The notes under the pieces were generated by a model. It saw only the letters and a program-made list of their open reading frames with translations, was not told the origin of the DNA and made no database searches. A DNA stretch of 64,000 nucleotides. It comes from Cellulophaga sp. L1A9. Lineage in GTDB: Bacteria; Bacteroidota; Bacteroidia; Flavobacteriales; Flavobacteriaceae. Position numbers and translations under genes: made by a program. Numbering within the stretch: position 1 is the first letter of the stretch; every line of letters starts with the position of its first letter. This document shows positions 26,365 to 34,862 of the stretch, one piece after another. Location: contig NZ_CP047027.1 in the NCBI RefSeq assembly GCF_009797025.1, forward strand, positions 1,984,001 to 2,048,000. Reading direction: 5' to 3'.

Positions 26365-27524
26365 CTTTTAATTACAAATTTTTTGTTTTCAAATAAAGCA
26401 AATACTATGCAAAATGCTAATTGAAAGAATATTCCTGTTACTGTTAATATATTTCCAAAAACACTTAATAATATAATTACGGATAATATAGAGTTTGTAG
26501 TTATATGATAACTGCTTGTTTTGGGAACTAAAAATATTATAATTATTAAATAAACTAGCAAGTGATAAAGCACTAATAAATAACAACCATACCAATTGAG
26601 GTATGAATAAGATTCTGCATAGGCAGTACCTACTGTCAGCCAAGGTACAATCCTCACAAGATCTCTATGATGAAGATCTAAAATCTTATCAAATTTTTTA
26701 GATATCATTTGTGGCATTGCTTCAAAGAAAACAAATTCTTTAAAATTGTAACTATTCACCTTTTTTAGGTTGATAGTGTTTTGAAAATTTGCTAATGGGG
26801 ATGCAACATACAAATAGGTCCAATAATATTCTTTTGGTATTGATGAAGATGTGAATTTATCACTAACCTTACTTTGCTCGTAAATATATGCGCCGCCTGA
26901 TCTCAAATTACCTATAACTCCAAAAAAGTATAATGCTATGGCAACCGCTGTGATTAGTTTAAATAAGTTCTTAATGGTAAGTTTATTAATATATTGTAAG
27001 TATATAAACAATGAAGTTAATCCTCCAAGCATTAATATACTCCTACTTAAAAATAAAAGTGCAGGTATATATAAAATTAGGTTATACTTTAAATATCTTT
27101 TGTCATCTTTAGATTTGAAGCTATTAAACGAATGTGCTATTAAAAACGAATTAAAAGAAATTAGAAGACCATGCAGTAGAGGTATACCAAATTCTCTATA
27201 GTTAACTCCTTTAGTACCATTTAATTGAGAAAGTAATGGTATATCTTGTTCAACAATGAACTCAATTAGGTATAAGGTTAGTAAAACTATTGTTGATTTC
27301 CTTATTAAACTTAATTTTGTGTTTGAGAATGTTTTTTTGATTAAACCAAGCTTATCAATTATTTGACCACTTAAAATAAAAAGTATAAATGTTATAGTAA
27401 AGAACAATTTTATAGAAAATGTTAATTCTGGGTAGATATTAGACCATCCAAAATTATATACTATAAATACCAATGTGAAACCTAAAACATATATGTATAA
27501 TGGATTTCTAAGAATTTTAAGCAT
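26361..27524 (-). CDS. Oligosaccharide repeat-unit polymerase (Wzy-like)
   Basis: A 387-residue protein with about ten membrane segments and a larger loop near residues 210-290 that includes LRSGGAYIYEQSKVSD and YLYVASPLANFQNTI. This layout and the loop pattern recall the O-antigen/oligosaccharide polymerase family. Wzy proteins are poorly conserved, so the call rests on topology, loop character and context: flippase, GTs and a Wzz-like protein in the same operon. The neighbouring Wzy_C protein could share or swap the role, one acting as polymerase and the other as ligase. The stop overlaps the next start (ATGA). Confidence 0.7.
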   Translation of the reverse strand: MLKILRNPLYIYVLGFTLVFIVYNFGWSNIYPELTFSIKLFFTITFILFILSGQIIDKLGLIKKTFSNTKLSLIRKSTIVLLTLYLIEFIVEQDIPLLSQLNGTKGVNYREFGIPLLHGLLISFNSFLIAHSFNSFKSKDDKRYLKYNLILYIPALLFLSRSILMLGGLTSLFIYLQYINKLTIKNLFKLITAVAIALYFFGVIGNLRSGGAYIYEQSKVSDKFTSSSIPKEYYWTYLYVASPLANFQNTINLKKVNSYNFKEFVFFEAMPQMISKKFDKILDLHHRDLVRIVPWLTVGTAYAESYSYLNWYGCYLLVLYHLLVYLIIIIFLVPKTSSYHITTNSILSVIILLSVFGNILTVTGIFFQLAFCIVFALFENKKFVIKR

Positions 27525-27575
27525 GAATAATATATCTTTTTAGGCAAGTTATAAAAAGTATTTTTTGATCTGTTG

Positions 27576-28589
27576 TTAATTTAACAACTTGTTTAAATCA
27601 AAATTATTTTTAGAACGAAATGTTTGGAATAATTTATCCTCCATTAATGTGTTTTCATAGGTTGTAACATTACACCCAAAAGCTTTCGAGTAAAATAATA
27701 GGCTGGAACTAAAACCTAGAACATGTAGGTTTTTACTTGAGATTGCAATTTGTTCAAATGGAATTTCATCAGGAATTATAAAAAACTGAATATTGTGATC
27801 TTTAAAAGTGGATTCTATCTTTTTTCGATTATCAGTAGATTGGACTGGGTGGTATTTTATATAAATTTTTTCAAATTTTTCTTTACTTATAATTTCTATA
27901 ATACCTTTTAGTAATGTGTTAAAATTTAAATTTCCTTGTTCCACCGCACCCTCTAAGACTAAAGCATAGCTATTATCAATTTTGTAAGAAATACTAATAT
28001 CTTCAATTGAGGGTATTAATTTTATTGTATAGGGCAATCCTTGAAATGCTCTATCATCTATACTGTAAAAAATTGTAGGTTCACTTTTTTTAAATGTTCT
28101 TATGTCGTAAACTTTAACGTAATAGAACCTGTTATTAAATACTGATAGTATCGAGTTAAATGTTTTCTTTATAACTGATTCCCAAATATTGTTAAATTGG
28201 AATGTCATAAAGTGTGGAGCATATGATGTACCACCTTCTTCAATTATATTAAAAGCTTTACAATTTTTATGTGTGGCAAATAACTGCATTAATTTATTTT
28301 CGACATGGGGTAGGTATGCTGTGAAACTCTCCTGTTTTAATTCAAATTTTAATTTTTTATCAAATTTTTTAATGTACGGATAGATTGAATAGAATTTATT
28401 AATATAGATTCTATTCAACTCATCATACTCCTTTGATAAATCAATTGTTTTTAAATTCTTTAATGTATTATTAGTATAATTTCTAGCAGTTACAAATAGA
28501 ATATCTTGCTTATTTATTTTTTTATAATTAATTACAGCGATTGATACGAAGTAGGTAATGTGGCTATGTAAAAAAAAAATATGTTTCAT
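27576..28589 (-). CDS. Sialyltransferase-like glycosyltransferase with EEG and HP motifs
   Basis: A 337-residue GT-B-type protein, probably cytoplasmic. Three features match bacterial sialyltransferase/Kdo-transferase-type families (GT52, GT38, GT80 and related): an acidic Glu-Glu-Gly at residues 117-119, a His-Pro in IYIKYHPVQ at 247-248, and a Ser-Ser-Ser at 294-296 in LGFSSSLLFY. In those families the acidic residue is the catalytic base, and HP plus serines bind the CMP donor. It sits just downstream of a cytidylyltransferase operon, which fits use of a CMP-sugar. Overall similarity to any single family cannot be checked here. The gene follows the flippase by four bases. Confidence 0.65.
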   Translation of the reverse strand: MKHIFFLHSHITYFVSIAVINYKKINKQDILFVTARNYTNNTLKNLKTIDLSKEYDELNRIYINKFYSIYPYIKKFDKKLKFELKQESFTAYLPHVENKLMQLFATHKNCKAFNIIEEGGTSYAPHFMTFQFNNIWESVIKKTFNSILSVFNNRFYYVKVYDIRTFKKSEPTIFYSIDDRAFQGLPYTIKLIPSIEDISISYKIDNSYALVLEGAVEQGNLNFNTLLKGIIEIISKEKFEKIYIKYHPVQSTDNRKKIESTFKDHNIQFFIIPDEIPFEQIAISSKNLHVLGFSSSLLFYSKAFGCNVTTYENTLMEDKLFQTFRSKNNFDLNKLLN

Positions 28590-28593
28590 TAAT

Positions 28594-29868
28594 TTATTTA
28601 AAATTAAACCGAATAGCGTTATTTTTAATTCTTAATAATTTCTTTAAATCTTTATCAAAGTAATCAATCAAATAATTACCTATAAATAATGATATAATTG
28701 TTGTTATCGCAGCTCCTTCTTTACCATATTTTGGAATTATGATTAAATTTAGTAATATATTACATGTTAATGCCACAATTGTTCTGGTTGCTTGTTTTTT
28801 TTCTTTTTTTTCTACAATTAGGTACCTAGCAGTCACGGAACCCAAAGATGCAAAAGAAGAGGCCCAAAATATTATTGAAAACACCAATTGTGCGCCATTG
28901 TACTCCTCACCATATAAAAACGTTATTAGTATTGGTCCAATAAAGGTCATTATGAGCGCAATTAAATTATTTCCCCAAAATACATAACTAAATAATTTAG
29001 TAAAACCAGCTGTATATTCTTTTTCTGATTTGTGCTTGAGGGCTAAAATTGCGGGCATCATTGATAATGAAACTACAATTATTAGAGAAACATAACCTTC
29101 GTAAATACGAATGGCAGATGAGTATAGACCCAATTCTTCAGCACTAACCATTTGTTTGAGCATTATTTGGTCAATTCTCATATAAAGTATTACAGACAAC
29201 GCGGATAACACAATTGGCCAAGCGCTACGAATCAAATCTTTGAATATTTTTAAATCAAAATATTTTGTAAATTTTATATTTTCTATTTTCCAAAAAGTAA
29301 TAAGGTAAAAAAGTGCTAAAAGAATAAATTCGAGTACTAGTACATAAACAATATATATTATTGGAAAGTTGAATGCAACAATGATAAATTTTAAAAGTAA
29401 TGTAATCAGTATCGAAATTGTTTTACATATAGAAGAAATTTTGGCTTTAACTTCTGACTGAAAGTAGAAATCTATAACATCAAGTGGCTTAGCAAATAGT
29501 ATAAAGGAATATAATAATATCCAGTAACTAATAGTTTGATCCTCGTCAATGGTTAGGTTTATGATATTTAAAACTACAAATGATAAAAAAGAAAACAATA
29601 GCAACAAGTAAAATGAAGTGCCTAAAATTATTTTTTTTTTGTTCTTATGAATTATATAGTCTCTGACTAAAATTGAAGACATGCCAAATTCTGAGAATGG
29701 AATAAATATGGATACAAAGGCTATTGCATAGTTCAAATTTCCAAATTGGGACGGACCCAAATATCTAGCAAACAGTATTGAAGTTAAGATTGCAGCTATC
29801 ATCCTTATCAATTTCTCGGCCAGCATCCAGGCTGAATTGAAAAAATAAGTTTTTTTTGTTTCAGACAT
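28594..29868 (-). CDS. Wzx-type polysaccharide flippase
   Basis: A 424-residue protein of the MATE/MOP superfamily with about twelve membrane segments. It opens FFNSAWMLAEKLIRMIAAIL and has LFARYLGPSQFGNLNYAIAF, the signature of oligosaccharide flippases, and ISYWILLYSFILFAKPLDVIDFYFQSE. It moves polyprenyl-linked repeat units to the periplasmic face of the inner membrane. Its ATG shares a base with the upstream stop (TAATG at 29866-29870), coupling it to the HAD phosphatase and, through it, to the CMP-sugar genes. Such coupling hints that the exported unit contains that sugar. Confidence 0.92.
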   Translation of the reverse strand: MSETKKTYFFNSAWMLAEKLIRMIAAILTSILFARYLGPSQFGNLNYAIAFVSIFIPFSEFGMSSILVRDYIIHKNKKKIILGTSFYLLLLFSFLSFVVLNIINLTIDEDQTISYWILLYSFILFAKPLDVIDFYFQSEVKAKISSICKTISILITLLLKFIIVAFNFPIIYIVYVLVLEFILLALFYLITFWKIENIKFTKYFDLKIFKDLIRSAWPIVLSALSVILYMRIDQIMLKQMVSAEELGLYSSAIRIYEGYVSLIIVVSLSMMPAILALKHKSEKEYTAGFTKLFSYVFWGNNLIALIMTFIGPILITFLYGEEYNGAQLVFSIIFWASSFASLGSVTARYLIVEKKEKKQATRTIVALTCNILLNLIIIPKYGKEGAAITTIISLFIGNYLIDYFDKDLKKLLRIKNNAIRFNFK

Positions 29869-30467
29869 TAAAAAATAGTTGGAATTGTATTTAATTTTTC
29901 CAAATCTTCATTGTTATACCCTATGAAGTCTATTGAGTTTATTGTAGCTGCTTCGTAATCATTTATAGAATCACCTATAAGGAAAACCTCTTTTTTGTCG
30001 TACTTATAGATGGTTAGTAAATCTTTAACTAACTGAATTTTAGGAGTAGGTGAGCCATGAATGCTTAAAAAGAAAGTATTTATTTCCAATTTTTCGCACA
30101 GAAAACGTAGTTCGTTTTGATCTGATCCTGATACAATGTGAAAATTATATTTATTGTAATTTTGTCCTATGAAGTTAACAGTCTCTTCTATTAAATATTT
30201 CTTTTGTGTTAATTCTGCCCTCATATATTCTGAAAACTTACTTGCAAATTTAATGATAGTATTCTCAGAAACTTCTTTTTTCAATATCTCCTCAAAAAAA
30301 TACCTTATCTTAACATATCTAGATAGTCCACCATTTATTCTGTGAAATTCAAGCAATTTTTTAACATCCTTTGCCTCGTAACTTTCAAAAATTATTTCGA
30401 AACCTAGATCTCTGATCTTCATAGAGTCCAGAATTACGCCATCAAAATCCCATAGTATTGTTTTCAT
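29868..30467 (-). CDS. HAD-superfamily phosphatase, candidate sugar-acid phosphatase
   Basis: A 199-residue HAD hydrolase. Motif I is DFDGVILDS with nucleophile Asp7 and acid/base Asp9; motif II is VSGS (112-115), motif III Lys143, and motif IV GDSINDYEAA (165-174). A helical cap lies between motifs I and II, like the phosphoglycolate phosphatase/beta-PGM group, and unlike the capless KdsC. The gene overlaps the cytidylyltransferase (ATGA) and the flippase (TAATG). I infer that it removes a phosphate from a sugar-acid phosphate before CMP activation, as KdsC or NeuAc-9-P phosphatase do. The substrate is unproven. Confidence 0.85.
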   Translation of the reverse strand: MKTILWDFDGVILDSMKIRDLGFEIIFESYEAKDVKKLLEFHRINGGLSRYVKIRYFFEEILKKEVSENTIIKFASKFSEYMRAELTQKKYLIEETVNFIGQNYNKYNFHIVSGSDQNELRFLCEKLEINTFFLSIHGSPTPKIQLVKDLLTIYKYDKKEVFLIGDSINDYEAATINSIDFIGYNNEDLEKLNTIPTIF

Positions 30468-31144
30468 TTATTCAATGATTTAAAAATCAATTCTCCAAGT
30501 GTAAAATCATCGGGCCAATCAATATCAAATGAAGATAATCCAGGTGATTCAAAATATTTTGGAGAATTGCCAATTCTGTTTTGATATTTTACGTAATTCT
30601 CAATTGAATTTATAAAAACACCACTATTAATTTCGTATAATTTATTTAGAGTTTGTGTTCTTGGCCACTTTTCTATTTTACTATCATAATTAAAACTTCC
30701 GTTTTCACCCCATAGAAAGTTCTGAATTTTATTTACAGACATTAAACTGTCGTGGGTTTTGTTTTCAATTCCGGACAAATACTCTTGAATTGCACTTGTA
30801 TAATTATCAGTGTTAAAGAAAGGGGAAGTTACATGTGTCCAAACTACATGTCCAGCATTAATTATATTTGGAACATAATTAATTACTTCATCCGTGCTAG
30901 TTGATGACAAAGTTAAATGTTCTGGTCTTTTATCAATGATTATTTTTTTGTTTTTAAAGGATTGCGCTATTTTAATTACTTGCGTATCATTGGTTGATAT
31001 TAATAATTTGTCTATTAATTTAACCTCAACTAATTGTTCTATCTTAATTTTAAGAAGTCCCCCTTTAATCCCGGCAAAATCTTTAGTGTTTTTGTTGGGT
31101 ATTCTTTCGCTACCAGCCCTACAAGGTAAAAATGCTGTAATCAT
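30464..31144 (-). CDS. CMP-sugar-acid synthetase (NeuA/KdsB-like cytidylyltransferase)
   Basis: A 226-residue nucleotidyltransferase. The P-loop-like start LPCRAGSERIPNKNTKDF (6-23) is the signature of acylneuraminate cytidylyltransferases and CMP-Kdo synthetases. Other elements are LISTNDTQVIKIA, STSTDEVI, WTHVTSPF and the late FDIDWPDDF with an acidic metal-binding pair. It should activate an ulosonic or nonulosonic acid with CTP to give a CMP-sugar. It is linked by overlapping codons to an aldolase upstream (TAATG) and a HAD phosphatase downstream (ATGA). No NeuB or KdsA is present. The exact sugar is unknown. Confidence 0.9.
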   Translation of the reverse strand: MITAFLPCRAGSERIPNKNTKDFAGIKGGLLKIKIEQLVEVKLIDKLLISTNDTQVIKIAQSFKNKKIIIDKRPEHLTLSSTSTDEVINYVPNIINAGHVVWTHVTSPFFNTDNYTSAIQEYLSGIENKTHDSLMSVNKIQNFLWGENGSFNYDSKIEKWPRTQTLNKLYEINSGVFINSIENYVKYQNRIGNSPKYFESPGLSSFDIDWPDDFTLGELIFKSLNK

Positions 31145-32703
31145 TATAAATAGTTGAAAATTGATGTAGTTTCTAAATTTTTATATTTTGTCGGGGTAAT
31201 TGATTTTGTGGTTATTTTCTCCAATTTTACCACGTCATTTATGATGGATTGATTTTCATTAGCTAAATTAAATTGAGTTTGATCAATTTTATCCATGTTA
31301 TAGCCATCGAATCCTGCTAATAGTATTTCTTCTACCCCCAAGTCTATGGCTGCTTGGACCGCTACAACCATTGGTGAATCTTCTGAACTTTGTGTAAAAT
31401 TTAATTTATCTAATTCGAAACTAATATTTTTTATCTTATCGAGAATTATTGTTCCCATTTTTCTAGGATATGGTGGGTATATACAAATCTGCGAAACTAG
31501 TTGCTTGTTTCCCAATTGTTTAAGTAGTTTTTCGCTTTCAAAACCAACTAAAGCGTAAAATTGTTTAATTTCATTATTTATATATTTTTCAACATGTTTA
31601 ACACCTGCGTGTATAATACAAGTATTCTCTGATTGCTTTAGATAGGCTTCTAAGGCCTTATCTATTTTAATAACAGAATCACCTCCACCAAGTATTATTG
31701 CTTTTTTAAATTTATGCTGAGTATCTAGTTTTGGTAATTTTAAATTGTCTTTGACATCCTCTTTCTGATTATTTAAAGCATTTACAATATTACTAATCGG
31801 GTATCTGTTCATTCCAACCCATTCCATAACTTGTTTTTGAGGTAATGAATAAGCTCCTGAGAACATGTACGGAAGATTTGTTCCCCACTCATAGCTTTTT
31901 TTAAGTGTTTCAAAATTAGATACTGTTTTACCTAAATGAAAAAACTTAATGTCTTTGTTATCAATACTATTTAAATATGTCAAGAATAGTTCAGTTCTTA
32001 GATTTCCTGCTCCTCTTCCCATTCCCGTAATTGTGCAATCTATAAGCTCGACCCCATTTTCTATTGCTGTTAAGGAATTGATCAGTGCCATTTCTAAGTT
32101 GTTGTGCCCATGAAAACCAATAGGAACTGTTAATTTAGGTTTAATTATATTTAGGATATCTATAACATCATTAGGAAGAACAGCACCAAAAGAATCGACC
32201 ATGTAGAAATAGTCTATGTGATCATTCAGTTCATGAAGTGATTCAATGAATTCTGGATTGTTTTTCCAGTCTGACATATACATTACATTAAAAGCAACCT
32301 CAAATCCTAACTTTTTAATTGCAATGGCAAGTTTTACGGCATTTTTAACCCTTAGTGGACTTACTGCTAACCTAACTAAACTAATGTATGGTTTACAAGG
32401 CTCCATTAGTTTATTAATATCTGATTCTTTTATGTTTTTTTCATCTAGTATTATTACTAGTTTTTTGTTTGGCATTTTGGATTTTAGATCCTTCATTAAA
32501 TAATCGGGACAATAAAAATATTCTCCTAGATAACCATTGAGTGTAGTACTTCTGTAACCTATTTCAACGTAGTCTATTGGCAAATCTTCCATGGCAGTAC
32601 AATAATCATCTACCAACGATCTGTCAAAGTCCCAATTTGTATAATAACCCCCATCTCTCAAAGTGCAATCAAGAATCTGAAATTTTTTATTTTTTATTGA
32701 CAT
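31144..32703 (-). CDS. HMGL-like aldolase fused to a sialyltransferase/MptE-like Rossmann domain
   Basis: A 519-residue two-domain protein. Domain 1 (about 8-300) is a DRE-TIM aldolase: LDCTLRDGG (11-19) with Arg16/Asp17, metal ligands in GFHGHNN (196-202), and GMGRGAGN (227-234). The nearest known type is 4-hydroxy-2-oxovalerate aldolase, though the residue at its catalytic His position appears to be Tyr. Domain 2 (about 330-519) begins KKAIILGGGDSVIKID (333-348) and has a helix-strand unit at 443-468 ending LLAGFDGY, then SITPTKY. This recalls GT42 sialyltransferases and DUF115/MptE proteins. It heads the coupled set aldolase-cytidylyltransferase-phosphatase-flippase. I infer synthesis of a 2-keto sugar acid from pyruvate and an aldehyde; the second domain may transfer, bind or modify it. 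Confidence 0.75.
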   Translation of the reverse strand: MSIKNKKFQILDCTLRDGGYYTNWDFDRSLVDDYCTAMEDLPIDYVEIGYRSTTLNGYLGEYFYCPDYLMKDLKSKMPNKKLVIILDEKNIKESDINKLMEPCKPYISLVRLAVSPLRVKNAVKLAIAIKKLGFEVAFNVMYMSDWKNNPEFIESLHELNDHIDYFYMVDSFGAVLPNDVIDILNIIKPKLTVPIGFHGHNNLEMALINSLTAIENGVELIDCTITGMGRGAGNLRTELFLTYLNSIDNKDIKFFHLGKTVSNFETLKKSYEWGTNLPYMFSGAYSLPQKQVMEWVGMNRYPISNIVNALNNQKEDVKDNLKLPKLDTQHKFKKAIILGGGDSVIKIDKALEAYLKQSENTCIIHAGVKHVEKYINNEIKQFYALVGFESEKLLKQLGNKQLVSQICIYPPYPRKMGTIILDKIKNISFELDKLNFTQSSEDSPMVVAVQAAIDLGVEEILLAGFDGYNMDKIDQTQFNLANENQSIINDVVKLEKITTKSITPTKYKNLETTSIFNYL

Positions 32704-32778
32704 AATATTTTCTCTTTATAAACAAGTTAAACAATTTTCTATCAATTTTAGGCTTAGACTTCCCTTTTTGACATTTTA

Positions 32779-33990
32779 TTAATTAATATTTTTTTTTAGT
32801 TCAATAACCGCCATTTTATAAAAATCCTTAATTTTTAAGAACAGATTTTTCTCATTAGAAGTATGGTCTCTTAAATAGGTCATTGGGTTTTCGAAATATT
32901 TGAAGAGAAGTATGGATAAAAGAATTGTGGAAGATAAATAAAAAATAAAGTAAATTATACCTGTAAAAAGGTTTGTATTATGGTTGGTAAATAGATTCAT
33001 ACCCTTTAGAATAAAAGAAAAATGTATTAGATACATTGAATACGATATTAATGATATAAGTGTGATTGATTTATTTATTAAAGTTGTAGGTCTTTTTGCT
33101 TTGTTGTAGCTTGAAAATGGCAATAATAGACCAAACCCAATACTTGTTATAGAAAAGTAAAATGTCTTGCTGAAAATTGAAGAATAATTTAGTCCATTAT
33201 TCATTACGTCGTTAAAATATATATAACAAGAAAAAATAATGAGAAAAAAGCTAAAAAACAGCATTGGTAATCGGTATTTATTAAATTTCGTTCTGTAATA
33301 AAATTTTAACCAAGCGAAAAATACTCCTGTCAATATAGAGTCTAGTCTTAATGGAGTTATTTTTCTTATTCCTGAATCCCAATTAGGATTTAGTTCTAAT
33401 GCTGAATATATACGTAGAAGAAGGCAAACTATAAAAATGCTTAATATTGAAACTAATAAAAGGTTTTTTTTGTTTTTTATCCCCTTAATAAATCTGGTTA
33501 AGCAGTAGAGTATTATTGGAAAACTTAAGTAAAACCACTCCTCTACAGCTAAACTCCAGGCTTCTTCAAAAAAATGTGGATGTTGAGTAACGAAATTTTG
33601 AAAAAAAATTATAAATGCATAGTTTCTCCAATCACTAAAATCAAATGATTTTAGTGATATTGCTATGATTATATTTAAGAGTAAAATTAAATAGTAGTTT
33701 GGTAAGGTTCTAAACCATCGTCTTTTCCAAAAATTGATTAGTACAGTTTTATTGAAGGATTCCCCATTGTCATATATTTTTATTAAAATACCTCCTATTA
33801 AAAAACCGCTTAAAACAAAAAATAATTCAACACCCCAAAAACCACCAATCGACATAAACTCAGTGGGTATTTTCAATGAATTTAGAAGGTGTCTGCCATG
33901 TGATAAAATTACCATTATAATTGCTAAAAAACGTAATAGATCTAATCCGAAAATTCGTTCTTGTGAAAAATTAACTTTAAAAATTTTCAT
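32779..33990 (-). CDS. Acyltransferase family 3 (OafA-like) membrane protein
   Basis: A 403-residue membrane protein with about ten segments. The start FGLDLLRFLAIIMVILSHG holds the conserved Arg and catalytic His of acyltransferase-3 proteins. GFWGVELFFVLSGFLIGGIL and WSLAVEEWFYLSFPI are further hallmarks. There is no SGNH extension. It likely O-acetylates a sugar of the repeat unit using acyl-CoA from the cytoplasm. It lies between rfbD (2 bp away) and the aldolase gene (75 bp away). Confidence 0.93.
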   Translation of the reverse strand: MKIFKVNFSQERIFGLDLLRFLAIIMVILSHGRHLLNSLKIPTEFMSIGGFWGVELFFVLSGFLIGGILIKIYDNGESFNKTVLINFWKRRWFRTLPNYYLILLLNIIIAISLKSFDFSDWRNYAFIIFFQNFVTQHPHFFEEAWSLAVEEWFYLSFPIILYCLTRFIKGIKNKKNLLLVSILSIFIVCLLLRIYSALELNPNWDSGIRKITPLRLDSILTGVFFAWLKFYYRTKFNKYRLPMLFFSFFLIIFSCYIYFNDVMNNGLNYSSIFSKTFYFSITSIGFGLLLPFSSYNKAKRPTTLINKSITLISLISYSMYLIHFSFILKGMNLFTNHNTNLFTGIIYFIFYLSSTILLSILLFKYFENPMTYLRDHTSNEKNLFLKIKDFYKMAVIELKKNIN

Positions 33991-33992
33991 GG

Positions 33993-34862
33993 TTATTCTT
34001 TAAATGTTTTTAAGCATTCTTTCAAGCTAATTTTCCAATTATTGATTTTTACATTAAAATTATTTTTAGCTTTTGTTTTATCCATAACACTATATAGTGG
34101 GCGGGTAGCTGGAGTTATATAATTCTTTGATTTAACAGTGTTTAAATCAATTATTATATTTTTTTGTTTAAATATTTCTTTAGCAAAATCATACCAGCTT
34201 ATTTCTCCTTCATTGCTATAGTTATAAATTCCATAATTGGTTGAATTATTTGTTACTATATGCAGTATAAAACTAGCTAGATCTGCTGCATATGTTGGGG
34301 ATCCAATTTGATCATCTACAACACTTAATTCATTTCTTTCTTTTCCTAAACGCAACATGGTTTTAACAAAATTATTCCCATGTTCTGAAAAAACCCATGA
34401 TGTCCTAATGATAAAATATTTACTTATTGTGGTTTGTATGTAGTTTTCTCCTTTTAATTTTGATGAGCCGTATACATTTAATGGGGCACCGTTGGCCTCT
34501 TCGGTATAAGGGGTTGTATTAGTCCCGTCAAAAACAAAATCGGTGGAAATGTGGATTAAGGTGCTTTTAAATTGCTTACAAGCTTCTGCTAAGTGTTTAA
34601 CAGCTTCTGAATTTACTAAGTAAGCTTTTTCTGGCTCATTTTCAGCCTTATCAACTGCTGTATAAGCGGCACAGTTTATGCAATAATTGTATTTTTCTTT
34701 TTGGAAAAAATGATTTATTTGTTTTGCATCTGTAATATTTAAATCAGAAGATGATTTGAAGTAAAATTTATATTGTGGATATTCGATAGAAATGTTTTTT
34801 AAACATTTTCCTAATTGCCCATTGGCTCCTGTTACTAAAATATGTAATATTTTGTTACTCAT
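33993..34862 (-). CDS. rfbD: dTDP-4-dehydrorhamnose reductase
   Basis: A 289-residue short-chain reductase, last step of dTDP-L-rhamnose synthesis. It has HILVTGANGQLGKCL, the NCAAYTAVDKAENEPEKA segment, STDFVFDG, and the catalytic Tyr-x-x-x-Lys in NVYGSSKLKGE. The ATG shares a base with the rfbC stop (TAATG). The gene order rfbB-rfbA-rfbC-rfbD on the minus strand supplies L-rhamnose to the GT2 enzymes of this locus. Confidence 0.95.
   Translation of the reverse strand: MSNKILHILVTGANGQLGKCLKNISIEYPQYKFYFKSSSDLNITDAKQINHFFQKEKYNYCINCAAYTAVDKAENEPEKAYLVNSEAVKHLAEACKQFKSTLIHISTDFVFDGTNTTPYTEEANGAPLNVYGSSKLKGENYIQTTISKYFIIRTSWVFSEHGNNFVKTMLRLGKERNELSVVDDQIGSPTYAADLASFILHIVTNNSTNYGIYNYSNEGEISWYDFAKEIFKQKNIIIDLNTVKSKNYITPATRPLYSVMDKTKAKNNFNVKINNWKISLKECLKTFKE

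Noticed and set aside
31144..32703. Annotation of the aldolase as a nucleoid-structuring H-NS protein, a label sometimes seen for such genes
   Set aside because: The sequence has clear DRE-TIM aldolase motifs and no H-NS domain.
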